Shown: positions 51,241-62,759 of the stretch, one piece after another
Numbering within the stretch: the stretch's first letter is position 1
Layout of the letters: each line of letters opens with the position of its first letter
DNA from: Eucommia ulmoides
Taxonomy: Eukaryota; Streptophyta; Magnoliopsida; Garryales; Eucommiaceae
NCBI GenBank assembly: GCA_016647705.1
Contig: CM028326.1
Coordinates: 49,378,099 to 49,442,098 of the forward strand
Reading direction: 5' to 3'
DNA length: 64,000 nucleotides
Translations under genes and position numbers: made by a program
The notes under the pieces: generated by a model
Seen by the model: only the letters and a program-made list of their open reading frames with translations
What the model was told of the DNA's origin: nothing
The model's database searches: none

Positions 51241-53890
51241 ACTCGTCGGTGGCAAAACAGAGAACAAGAAACAGTAAACAAAAAAGAAGAAGAAGGGGAA
51301 AAAGAAAAAAAATGCACAAACCACCCCAATAAAACTTAAAACTCATCGCGTGGACTGGTGAAAAATCCGGGGAAGGTAAAATTCTGAACTCTCTTAATAT
51401 ATGTATTTAATTGTCTCGTGGCTGATTATGAAACTAATTACTAGTATCGAAAATGTCGAAATGGCAATAATAAATATTGAGACCATTCACATGAATAAAT
51501 TCGATATAGTGACTGTAACGGAGCAATACTCGTTGAATAGTAATATTTCACAATAAAAGGCGAGGAATAGGAAATTACAAAAAATAGGGCCTGCATTGCA
51601 TGGTTAGGATATTTTTACATAAAATATTAATTTAGGCCCTATCACTATTAGGTTCGCAGGCACCGGAGTATCGGGAGTGGATAGTCGGTAAAAGTCTTCG
51701 GAGCGGATAATCAAGTGAGTATATTGTCTTCTTGCCAAAAAAATATTTTTATATATCTGATGAAAAAATGTGTTTACTTAAGAATTGGATGAATTTATAA
51801 TTTATATGGATCAAGCGAATTTGGGTAATTTGAAAATATGGTTTTCACTGGTTTTTAAAGAAAAATGAAAAGAAATGATTTGTTAAATCTAGTAGGTTTT
51901 AAAAGAAAGTAAAAAATATGATTTTCGGATTAAATCGGTTTTGGAGATAGAGGTTGATATTATTAATTTGTAGTTTGATGATCTTGTTATTGATTTGACG
52001 ATACTGTTGATTTTATCTGCTTCGACAGAGCGTTGATTATTTATTACGTTGTAGTTTGATAATGATATTATTGATTTGATGATATGGTTAATGGTGGGCG
52101 GAGTTGTTGTTGTTGAGGTGGAGATGAGTTGTTATTGTTGAGGTAAAGTGGAGATTAGTGGTGGATATTCACCTACTTGGCATAGTCTAGCGGAATGATA
52201 TTTCACCCGTCTGGCATTGTCCAGCGGAGCGTTATTTCACCCGTCTGGCATGTCTAGCGGAGCGTTGTTATATCCCGCTAGGAAGGCATATCCTACGGGA
52301 TACGGTACTGTTGTAACTCCCGATTGTGAGGTTAAAACGATCATATGGCTAGTCGAGGTGTGGTGTAATGTGGTATAATGTGGTGTGATGTGGTATAATG
52401 TGGTGTGGTGTGGCGAGGTGTGGTGTGATATGGTATCGTATATGGTGTTTTGTCGTACATGACATTTATATATACTTTATTTTATACTGGCTTGGTGTAT
52501 CCATTTATGATGATATATCTATTATTTCAGTTGCGTTATACTATATGGTGGCTGTGACGTTCTGGTTGATTTTTACTGCTTAGTTGAAATGTTATAAACA
52601 TATATACATAGTTTTTTGTGGCGACAGAAAAAATGGATTTTTATTTGTGACATGTGATGTATATATTTTATGCTTGATCCATCTAAAATATTTTTATTAA
52701 AAAGGCAGTACACTCGTAGGTGAAATAGATAGGAGTTGGCCTCCTACTAGTGCTAGATAGAATCCTACGATGGAGTCGGGTATAAGTTTTGAGCGGAGGA
52801 GCTGTCTGGGGTGAACCTGTGAGAGGTTTATGGTATTTATTTTGTTGTTCTTATATTTGGGGATAGGTGTGTCCCTATAGTAGGAAATTTGTATATGCTT
52901 ATTTACGATGATTGTATATTGTTGTATGTATATCATCGTTCTATGAGTTGGTTTAGCGTTCAGGTGATACCATGTCGATGTCACACCGGCCCCACAGTGA
53001 AGGATGTCCGGGGTGGGGTATGATACTAACAGAAGGGTATGTCATGTAAGATGTTGTGTTGTGACCATATGAGAAGAAAAGTCTTGCAGGTGATTGTTGT
53101 TGTTGTTGACGATTATCACTATATGGTGGTTTATACCACATGTTGACTTCTACTGTTAGAGATATTGAATGACCCTAACACTAATGACAACTTTAGATTA
53201 TACAGTTATATGGGTTATGATACTGTTAAAACTCCAGATTGTGAGGTGAAGATATATGTGAATCTTGATACTGTTCAGTTTGGTTATATTTTGTTTTGGA
53301 AAATATCACTATGATTATATACTGTTTTGGAAAATGTATTTTGACAAATGTACTTGATCCATAAATTATTTTTATATTATGAAAATAGTACACGGATAAA
53401 ATATTTTGTATTAGGTACTTCAAGTAGAGATGGGTCTACTACTGGTGGTAGGTAGAGTTAGAGGGTGGTGTCGTATTCTTTTGAGGCAATTAGAATAAGT
53501 GTTGATCAGGAAATGTTTGAATTTTGTAGTTTTGCTATGGAATATTTGGTTATATATAATCGTTGAATTTTGAATTGATAAAAAAATTATATTTTTGAAA
53601 AGCTATGTCAATTGACCGTTAACGGATATTATTATGTTGGGAAATTCCTTCAAAAGTCCCACCCCTTAAATACACCATTTTGTGGAGGACCATCCAAGTA
53701 GTTTTTTAAACCTTGGATGGTCCTTAAAAAGTGGTGTTTTGAAGGAGTGGGACCTCTCACCAAGATCCCTTATTATTTTTATCATAGTGGCACAACGAAA
53801 ACGTGGTGGTGCAGTGGTTTGTGTTTTACCAATATTTCTCCGTAAAAAAAGAGAAACTGAGTGGCGGCCCTGGGAAATCGGCCCGTTACA

Positions 53891-54222
53891 ATTGGTATCA
53901 GAATTTAAGGTATAGGTTCTTGAGACTTGATGTTAGTGTCGTGTTAGTAGTAGACTATAGGATATAACGTTGAGTTGTGAGATCGATTTGGAACATGAGT
54001 TTGGAGTCATTTTGCTTAATTAGTAAGTAGTACAAATTCTAGATTGTAAAGATAAAGTGTTGCGAACGGAATCAATTACGTTGGTGCAAGTGTTATGGCG
54101 TAGTCACGCAGTAGAAGAGGCAATGTGAGAAAGATAAAAAGAAATGAGTAGTAAATATTTGTATTTTTTTTTCGTTTGGAGTTTTTAAATTTCGGGACGA
54201 AATTTCTTTCGGAGGGAAGAAT
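53891..54222 (+). other. 332-bp internal region of the family L element: PBS to purine tract only
   Basis: Runs from the PBS at 53892 to a polypurine tract CGGAGGGAAGAA (54210-54221), preceded by AATTTCGGGACGAAATTTC, the classic 3' end text of Del/Tekay Gypsy elements. Nothing resembling gag or pol fits in between. It is either a deletion derivative or a minimal non-autonomous element. Confidence 0.72.
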
Positions 54223-54407
54223 TGTTAAGCCTAACTTTGCATGTGCATTATTTTTAATTGCATTTTAGGAAATTTAGAAAAATTTATTGTGTTATTTAGT
54301 TTTTACTTTTAAAAATTTAAGGATCATAATTGTATTTAAAAATTTGAGTTTTAAAAAGTCAAGGTAAAATTCTCTCTCAAATTTGTTATTTTATACACAC
54401 ACACACA
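54223..54407 (+). repeat. Start of the 3' LTR (family L, copy b2), cut by a Helitron-like end
   Basis: Starts TGTTAAGCCTAACTTTGCAT directly after the purine tract and matches the start of copy a (TAATTGCATTTTAG block). It is interrupted at 54408; its mid-part may resume at about 60505. Confidence 0.75.
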
Positions 54408-57400
54408 CTAGCGTATAACGAGTGCCTGAAGGCACGGGAGGAAAAAGAAAAAAAAGAAAAAAAAAATTGAACAATTTTTTTTTGATATAATCTCAGTTTA
54501 TACAATATTTTATACCTATTTTACTAAAAACAATAATAATTATACTTAAATAACATTACTAACAAATATTATATATTACAGATACAACACAATCAGTATT
54601 CAATAACATAGATATTCGACTATTGAAATAATACCGCAATTAAGAATGAGGTAAACCGAACAAAATCAAAGCGAAAAATGTGTATTGCATATCCAATTCT
54701 CATTACTTCAATATTCCATATCCCATATATGCAACGAAATAATTAATAATTCAAAAATCAAAACATAGTTCCATGAAAAATAAATTCACATTTTTTTTTT
54801 TTTAATACTAATATGCACCGGTATCACCTTGATAGAGAAATATAGGAACACAACAGAAATATGGGAACAAACACAACTCGTGTAGAACACAAATCTGGGA
54901 ACAAATACAACAAAAACAGAAAGTTGAGATTAGTTTTTTTTGAAATTCTTCGTGGGTACCGTTTGTCTACTTAAGTTTGGAAATTTGAAACGCTCATCCT
55001 AAAATTGTTTGGAACAAAAACACTATAGGACAACTGAAAAAAATATAAGTGATTTTTTCATGGATTTAAAATGATGCAACAGTGATCGTAAATGCACTAA
55101 CTCACATTACCTCCCATGAACAATTGAAGCTAAACATTACCCAATAGTGTAGTGATTGTAATTGAACTAATAGTTTTCATCAAATGAGCTCGGATAGGTC
55201 AATGCTTACCCACTGTAAACCATAAATTTTAGTTGGATAAGAGAAAAAATTACCAAATTGAAACACCATAAGTGAGTTGAAGAGCTATGTAAATAACAAT
55301 GCAAACATTAGTGAATATTGTTGAATGCTTACCCACTGTAATAAGTTTCGCTCTCATTCTCACATCCTTCACCATAATTTGGTTGTCATTCTTTTACTAT
55401 TTATTTCGTATTTTCAAATTAATAGTATAAAGAAAGGTTTTAGTCTTTTACAAAACAAAAAAAGTCAAGAACAATTGAGCAACTAAGAGGGAAATAAACT
55501 GAAATTAAAAAAAAAAACTTTCAGAAGTATAGGTGTCTGGGTGCAGTATTTTTAAATATATCTGTTGATCCTAAGATTTTGATGGACAATTAAAGATTGA
55601 TGTTTTTTGTAGAACTAACGGTTTAATTGAGTGTTTTAGTTTATTAGTTCTAATGATGAAGATATGATAACAAGAAAGGAATGTATGCTAAAAGATGATG
55701 ACAAAGATCATCAAAGATTAAGAGGTTAAAGAATTTGAAGAACCTAGGGAAAACAATTCAAGTTAAATTTCAACTCTTAATAACCCAATTAGGATCACAC
55801 ACGATACAAAAAGTTTTTTAAATGATTTTTATAAATATGTGTTCTTTTTATAGGATCCTAATTAGTTGAATTATTTGCTCCTATGTGAAATTGAAAAAGA
55901 AATGTTGATAATTAATTAAAATTGAATTTAAGAATTTAGTGGAGCTAACCGAGAAAAGAAATCGGTTTAAAGGGGCGAAAACGTCGATGAGAATGAATTA
56001 AAAACGAATTAAGGATAGGATTCCAACATTGATAAGTCAACAAGTAAGTCAACCGATGCATTGAATATAAAGTCTCTGACTCTCTCGATCGACAGGTAGG
56101 TCGACCTGAGCTTAAATGGTAAACTCTCTGAATCGATAAGTCGACATGGAGGTCGACTTGTGACTAGAAATGTAACTCTCTGAATCTTTAGGTCGACAGA
56201 TAGGTCGACCGATGAGCGATGAATTTTTGGCTTGGCTACATCCTGAATCGAGCGGTCGACCGGTGATTCTTGGTAAGTCGACTTATGGAACTATTTCAGA
56301 ATTTTGTGGAATACCGGATTTTATTCTAAGAGTAGTCGTTACTAGTCGTTTTATGGTTAAGATTCACGAGATATATTAGGGATTTGATGTTATTTGAGAT
56401 ATCCAACATATATTATGATATCCCTATAGATATGGTTCATTAAGTTTGAATATTTTTCAATTTGGTACATGTAATTTTTTCTATCTTATTTAATTGTGAT
56501 TGAGAAATATTTGGGAGACTTAATTGAGATGTTTAAAAGCCATAATTAAGTGATTTGAATCAAGATGAAGTCTTAATGATATAAAGGGTCTATAAAAGTA
56601 ATTAAATATCATAACAAGTGGGAACTAGCCGTTGGAGAGTTTATTTTATTGCTTTTTATATAGATCTATATTTTTCATATTAAAAAGAGACATCTAGAGA
56701 ATTATACTGAGCTTTCTAAGAGTAATCATATTGAGAGAATTGTAAAGTCTTTTCTGAGAGTTATTCTTGAGAAATATTTGTTGCGGATTGTTGCTACTAT
56801 TGATCTGAAGTGACATTGCTATTATTATTCTTTCGGTGGAATCTGGGTGAGATCTTTTCAAATTACTTTCTATTAATTGATTGCTTGATTATATTTAGAA
56901 TTTGATCTTTGAAATTGTTTTCTGATTTTTTATTGAAAAATATTTTTGAAACAATTTCTTGAAAAAATCTGATTATGTGCTACCCAATTTTTGTTTAAAA
57001 TCAGATTTTGAATATCTCACTTCTCTATCACTAGTTTTGAGATATTAATTGAGTTCTAATTTATCTGTGGTGGTAGAAACTCCGAGTGAGAAAAATCACT
57101 TATCAATTTGTAATTGGTAAGTTGAGTGACGGATTGAATACTATTGGGAGTATTTAATCGAAGGGTAGCTGGTTTCAATTTCTTCCTGTAAAGAGATTGA
57201 TGTAGTAATTCTTCCTGAATTGAATTGATTTGCGAGCAATTTTGTAACGATTCAATCCTTACCGGGTAAAAGGATATTTTGAGTGTTTATGAGGTTTTGA
57301 TTCTTTAGCCTTAATTTAAAAAATAATTAGGTTATTCGTGAACTTGTAAAAAGTAGAGGTTATTCCTGAGCCTGAGAAAAAGAATTTGTAAAGGTTGATT

Positions 57401-58480
57401 ATGAGCATGTGAAAAGAATCTTTGTGAGAGTTTGGTTCCCATCTTTAAAGGAATCTTGAATTTAGTGGGTGCGACTCTCCGTGGAGCTCGGGAGACTGGA
57501 TTAGCCAATAGTAGCTTAGTGAACCAGTATAAGTTTCGAGTGTGCTGCTATTGTTCGTTATTTATTTTTGTTATTGGGTGTGCACCTAATTGATATTATA
57601 TTTCTATTGTGATATAAAGATAGTAATTAATTTAGGATTAAAAATAATTATTTTGATATTTTAAAGTATTTTTTCTGATAATTTTTTATCTATCCAATTC
57701 ATCCCCCTCTTGGGTAGCTCATTGGGCTAACAATATCATTCAATAACTAAAATTTCTTTTTTGTTCAAGAATGTCTAAACAACCTCTAAGCACCAAATAC
57801 TTATTTAGTACGGACAAAAAACCTTCAACAACACATCAGAGTCAGATTAAAAATGTGATATGAAATTTAAAAATTGTATAAAAAATTGAATCTAAAAAAT
57901 TGATATAATCTCATTTGTTAATACAACATTATACACATGTTTTATTAAAATATCAACAATAACCCGTGTTTGAAGGCACGAGTGTAAAAAAAATACTACA
58001 TTCTACAATTGATTAGGTTCAGTTTAAGGGAACATAAATAAAGAAATAAGGAAACATACACAACAATCTGGGAAGGGAACATAAATAAATTTAATAATAA
58101 TACTAAAATATTAAATTTTTGAAAATTAAATTATAGAATAATATGACAACGAAAATATAATATATGAAAATTAAGAAAATTAAATTTATGAAAATTATAA
58201 AAATAATATATAAACAGGGATAATAATACTCAAATATAAAATTTATAAAAAATAAATTTAAAAAATATTTTAAAAAATTGCATAATTGGAAAAGATATAT
58301 AGACAATAATAATAAAGCTCAATTATAAAATTAACAATTGTGAAAATAGCATAATTGTTTTCTCCACATGGGAATCACATGTGATCCACAACAAAATAAG
58401 GAAACTACACTTTGGCCATCTAAATTTGACATGTTTCTAATATGAAAGTATGAAAATAAATTTCATATACATGTTGTATA
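54408..58480 (-). mobile_element. Probable Helitron (3' end at 54408), interrupted by a SIRE-type solo LTR
   Basis: Read on the minus strand the sequence ends in a hairpin CCCGTGCCTTCAGGCACTCG, eight more bases, then CTAG followed by host T: the form of a Helitron 3' terminus. A second, diverged hairpin of the same design lies at 57963-57982 with similar flanking text (TTGATATAATCTCA near 54483 and 57900), so two related copies may be joined. No RepHel coding sequence is seen. The 5' (TC) end was not located, and the right limit is a guess. Confidence 0.4.
55563..57732 (+). mobile_element. Solo LTR of a SIRE/Maximus-type Copia element
   Basis: 2170 bp with perfect ATATC duplications (55558-55562, 57733-57737). 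It starts TGTTGATCCTAAGATTTTGA and ends CCCCCTCTTGGGTAG...GGGCTAACA, both characteristic of SIRE-type LTRs. A block at 56030-56290 holds repeated GGTCGAC words. No PBS or coding sequence flanks it, so it is a solo LTR left by LTR-LTR recombination. Confidence 0.9.
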
Positions 58481-58547
58481 TACACGATAGATGATCATTT
58501 CGTTATTCAATTAAACAGATATACGAATTAGATACACAAGTTAGTAA

Positions 58548-58965
58548 GGGTGTGTTTGGTAGAGTGAAAAATGAAATGGATTGAAAAATGAAATAGATAA
58601 TGAAATGGTAGCGTGTTTGGTTGGAGGTGAAAAAGAAAAAGAAAACAGAGGTGAAATTATGTGTTCCCACCCTTTTTTTTCCCTCAAATTTGGGATGAAA
58701 ATGAAAAGTTGATGGGAAAAATATTCCAAAATTACCATTTTGCCCCTTTATTTTATATAACACATATCCATTTCATTTGTAGTAAGGGTAAAATTGTAAA
58801 CTAAGATAGTGCATATTATTTTTTCTTTTTTAATATACATAAAATATTATTTTTCCTTCTTCTATATCCCTCCAACCAAACATACTAAGAAAAATAATTT
58901 TCCCTCTACAAAAGATATTTTTTTTTTCCCTTTTCCTTTTCCTACCCTTCCAACCAAACATACCC
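58548..58965. mobile_element. Tourist-like MITE (418 bp)
   Basis: TAA duplications at 58545-58547 and 58966-58968 flank ends GGGTGTGTTTGGTAGAG and, inverted, GGGTATGTTTGGTTGGAAG. The AT-rich interior includes GAAAAAGAAAAAG on one side and CTTTTCCTTTTCC on the other. No coding capacity. Confidence 0.87.
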
Positions 58966-58969
58966 TAAG

Positions 58970-60460
58970 TCTAATACTGAAAATAATCAAAATTAGGAGA
59001 CAACTTTGGAAATATTACTAACCTAGAGGGGCTAAAAGTGTAACTTTCTTGAAAAGTTATGATATGCTGTAATTTCTAGACCGTGTGTCCTTTGTCATCT
59101 AACCTAATATTTTCTCTGCCACTGTAATAATGAAAGAGAAACATTGCTATTTATAGTTCCTAGTATCTGTCTTACACATCCAATCTCGATTCTTCTTTCA
59201 TACTATCTCTCTATTACACAAACAGCCAAATAGGCGTACATGAGTGAGTGATTTATGGGTAAATGGCGAAGTGTTTCAGTTGCAGATCTACACAATTCGC
59301 TATTAAATATACAAAAATCATTATTAGATCTAAACAAATGGAGTTCATATCTAGAGAAATCGAACTTAATTTTTACAAAATCTACTTCCGATTTGGGTTT
59401 TAGGTGAGATGAACGGAGGGTGGCGGCGGCGGTAATTTGTAATGGCGATTTCCCCCCAATCTACTTTGAGATTAGTATGAGAGAGAGGAGAATACTTATC
59501 GGGTGAGCAGAGTAGAGACGAAACGATCGTACTTTAGCTAAAGCTTGAGCAATGACGAAGATTGGTAAATGGCGATGGCGACTGGTGGCTAGATCTCGAC
59601 GATGATGACAGTGAGGTGCAGCATGAAGAAGAGCAGTTATGGCGTAGTAAGCGAGAATGATACTGGAGGAGTGGATAGAGGTGGCTAGATCGTGCAGATC
59701 CAACCACCGCTGCCATGGCTATCTAGATCCAACCTCAACGCGGCCATCGTCGGCCATTGTCAAAATCGTCCATGTTCTCTGTTGTTAGCGGCGATGGAAG
59801 ATATAGAGAGAGTGAGATGCGGAAGAAAGATAGAGAGAGACCTATGGTGAGGAAAGGACATGGTCGCTGCTAAAATTGTACTCCACTCTCGTCGTAGTCT
59901 CCGTCATCATCCATACTCTCCGTCGTCTTCATCGTCATCCACGCTCGCTGGAGACTATCGCCTTCAAGACCCTCAACGAATACCGCCAACCAACAACTAC
60001 CAAACGTCATCGAAAATCGCCTTCAAGACCTTCAAGATTTGAATCAACAGCGATGGTGGTGGTGATGGCGCAACGGTGCTTTGGCTGAAGCTGAGATAGT
60101 GATGTTGGATGGCAATTGCGATGGTGATGCTATCGTTGGCATGGGATAAGAGAGATACGGTAAGGTGGAGGTGGTGGCGGTGGCCTTCGAAAAAGAGGCC
60201 AGATCTATGAGTCTTGGGTGAGTTTAGTGGCAACGTTTGGAAGGGGAAGAAAGAGAGATGATGATGTGGTAGCCTAGGAGTGAGAGAGAGAGAGAGATCT
60301 GGGAGTGAGAGTATGAGAGGGTGATTTAGAGACCATTTAGGTTTAAAAGGATAGTTTGATCTGAACCGTCGGATGGAGATGGATCTAATGAACCAAAATG
60401 TCTCTTGCTGATATTAAATCTAAGCCTTTGGATATGAGATCCAAGGGCCTAAAATGTTTT
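58970..60460. other. G+C-richer stretch with GATGGTGG-type repeats, no gene recognised
   Basis: About 59400-60300 stands out from its AT-rich surroundings by GGCGATGGC, GTCGTCTTCATCGTC and GAGAGAGAG words. Short open frames exist on both strands but none is long, conserved-looking or flanked by clear splice sites. The right edge (ACCGTCGGATGGAGATGGAT) is a phrase seen at ends of non-autonomous plant transposons, so a captured leader is possible. Confidence 0.4.
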
Positions 60461-60464
60461 CCTC

Positions 60465-60465
<1 letters not shown>

Positions 60466-60509
<44 letters not shown>
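60466..60509. repeat. (TA)n microsatellite
   Basis: About 20 TA units immediately before the truncated LTR copy c. Confidence 0.92.
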
Positions 60510-60512
<3 letters not shown>

Positions 60513-61620
60513 TTTGATTAGTAATATTGTTAATAGCTATTTTTTTTTTACTGTAGTTAAATTATTAATTGATAAATTTTGTAAATAAAACTATACTATT
60601 TTAATTGTATAATTAATTTTGGGTTAAGAAAATATAACGTTTAATTTTAATAAACTTTATATAACTAAGAAAATTAAGAGTGAGAAGAATTGCATTTTAG
60701 TGTCATTCATTTTCATGCATTGCATTTCATATTAGATTTATTTAATTAAATTCTTAGTTTAGGCCATATCGTTGTTAGGTTCATAGGTGAGGTCGTTACG
60801 ACAATAGTGTGGAAAGCAATGCGATTATCGAGGTGAGTGTACTATCTTTTATGTAAATTGCCCATTTATATTTTCTTACAAAAATGTGAAAAGAAAATGT
60901 TTATTAAAATTGATTATTTTATAATATTAAATGGATCAATTAAATGGTTAAATTTGGAAAGTTGTTTTATTATTATACTTATATGCCATAGTGTGATCTC
61001 GACAAGATGGCATGTCCTGCAGAATGTTGTTGGTTCTAACAAAAGGGTATGTCTTGTACGACATTGGGTTATACCATGACAGGAGGGCAAGTCTTGCAAG
61101 TGGTGGTTGTTATTGAAAAATTATTTTTATTATTATACTACTATGTCATAGTGTGATCTCGATAGGAGGGTATATCGTATAAGATGTTGTTGGTTATAAC
61201 AAGAGGGCATGTCTTGTAGGACGTTGTGTTGTGACTTGACAGGAGGACAAGTCCTTCAGGTGTTTATTATATTTTTTTTGTTGTTATTGTTTTTGTTGTT
61301 GACGATGGTGATTATTATCCTGATATAGTGGTTTATATCACGTGTTGTCTCCTATCACTGAAGATATTGAATGACCCTAATACTAATGACAACCTTAGAT
61401 TGCACAGTTGTATAGATTACAGTACCGTTATAATTCTTGATCGTGAGGTGAAACGATCATATGGCTAGTAGGAAAGTATATTTCTAGTATTTTATTGTAT
61501 AAAAGTAATTTGATTGATTGATTTATATTCAGTTGCTATATCTTGATGATATATGTGATTTTCGTTACTGTTAATGTAATTATATTCTATTTTGAAAAAT
61601 ATCACTGTAATTATATTTTG
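60510..61620 (+). repeat. Partial LTR (family L, copy c)
   Basis: Matches copy a from about 13575 onward (TAATATTGTTAATA, TTTAGGCCATATCGTTGTTA, GAGGGCATGTCTTG, GTGGTTTATATCACGTGTTG, GATCGTGAGGTGAAACGATC). The 5' part is missing and the tail stops at the telomere-like tract. A 150-bp block with GTGTGATCTCGA...GATGTTGTTGG occurs twice (60985 and 61150). It may be the remainder of the LTR that starts at 54223. Confidence 0.7.
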
Positions 61621-61697
61621 TTTAGGGTTAGGGGTTTGGGGGTTGGGGGTTATGGTTTGGGGTTTAGGGGTTAGGGATTAGGGTTTGGGGTTTAGGC
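61620..61697. repeat. Degenerate telomere-like tract (TTTAGGG-related)
   Basis: About 75 bp of GGGTTAGGGGTTTGGGGG-style units close to the plant telomere repeat TTTAGGG, with variants GGTTGGG and GGTTTGG. It lies exactly where copy c ends and the next LTR start (CCCCGAAAAATTTATA) begins. Confidence 0.75.
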
Positions 61698-62692
61698 CCC
61701 GAAAAATTTATATTTTGAAAAATATTATTTTATATAAGTTTAATATTTTTGGAGATAATTTTGTAAATTTGTGGTATAAATATATATACTTGATAATTTT
61801 CGAAGTTAAATGTTAAATTTATATTTTTAAAAATATTATTTTACTATTTTTGGGTTGTTTGTATATTATGAAAATTTGAAAATAATATTTGATAATTTTT
61901 GGGAGGATAAATGTAATTATTGGGTTTAATATGAATTACTTAAGAATTATGGGGTGTTAAATGTATTATTTTTAAAATCTTTAACGGTTAACACGAATGA
62001 ATTGTGACTAAGTTTTTTTTTATATATAATATGCATATCAACATTACACGTGGGATATGTTCAGTAAAGAGGAGAATAATAATAATAAGAATAATAAAGG
62101 AAGGAATAAGGACTAGTTTTGAGAAGGGGATGAGGAATTGGAGTCGAGAATTGGAATTAGGAATGAAATTATAGAAATTTCATTTTGGGTCACTAACCTA
62201 AAGTGATTATATATTCCAAACGTTTTTGAGAATTTCGATTTTGATTCCGGCTCCGAATTTCAGGTAGAATTTCTAACTCTTTTAACATATGTATTTAATT
62301 TACCTACTGTGTGATTTGTGTTATTATTATTGTTGAATTTTAACTGTTAAATTTTATGAAATAATTATAATTATGTGTAAAATATGTGAAAATCATGCCA
62401 ATGTGCTTTATTCGTTGTGTGAATTAAATGCACGTATTAGCGGAGTTGGAGTTCTACTGAGCGTTAGCTCACAAACCCATAATTTTAATTGCAGGGCCGG
62501 TGGGAATGTACGGCATCATGAGTTTTATTCGAGTTTCTATTTAATTTGAATTAGTGGTATTTATTATTTACCGTTGCAGGTGGTATCAGAGCGAAATTAT
62601 TAATAATTCTAATTTATTTATAAATGGTGAAATATGGTGGATTTCTCTATAGGAAAAACTTAGTGGCGACCCTAGGAAACTGAGTCGTTATG
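61694..62692 (+). repeat. Gypsy-type LTR (copy e) with adjacent PBS
   Basis: Starts CCCCGAAAAATTTATA, missing only the usual TGTAATA, and runs to an end with GTGGCGACCCTAGG...GTCGTTATG, next to TTGGTATCAGAGCG (62694-62707), the tRNA-Met PBS. A second TGGTATCAGAGCG occurs upstream at 62581-62593 within the LTR end. It shares AACTCTTTTAACATATGTATTTAA with copy b1. No gag or pol follows. Confidence 0.65.
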
Positions 62693-62759
62693 GTTGGTAT
62701 CAGAGCGTGGTTTGCGACCACTTTAGATCTAGATTATGGTACCTATTACTCATAATAAG

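Larger units (their letters stand above)
50186..53025 (+). mobile_element. Solo LTR (family L, copy b1) inserted in copy b2
   Basis: 2840 bp, flanked by CTAAC (50181-50185 and 53026-53030). It begins TATAAAACCCTGATTTTTAT and ends GGGTGGGGTATGATA, paralleling copy a. Removing it restores the order seen in copy a (GGTCCTAAC joined to CAGAAGGG). It contains a TA microsatellite and a long GT-rich stretch, and shares TTTAGGCCCTATCACTATTA with other copies near 51630. Its spurious open frames on both strands at 50363-51346 come from the GT/AC repeats. Confidence 0.82.
50098..53890 (+). repeat. 5' LTR of a Gypsy-type element (family L, copy b2), split by copy b1
   Basis: Begins TATAAAACTCTGATTTTTAT at 50098 with an internal deletion soon after, continues to 50185, is interrupted by b1 (50186-53025) and resumes at 53026 with the sequence expected from copy a. 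It ends about 53890 (GGCCCGTTACA) next to the PBS TTGGTATCAGAATTT (53892-53906), a slightly changed tRNA-Met site. It pairs with the LTR beginning at 54223. Confidence 0.72.

Noticed and set aside
50363..51346. Cys/Val-rich plus-strand and Thr/His-rich minus-strand frames
   Set aside because: They are translations of GT/AC repeats within an LTR; both strands are open, which is expected of dinucleotide repeats lacking stops.
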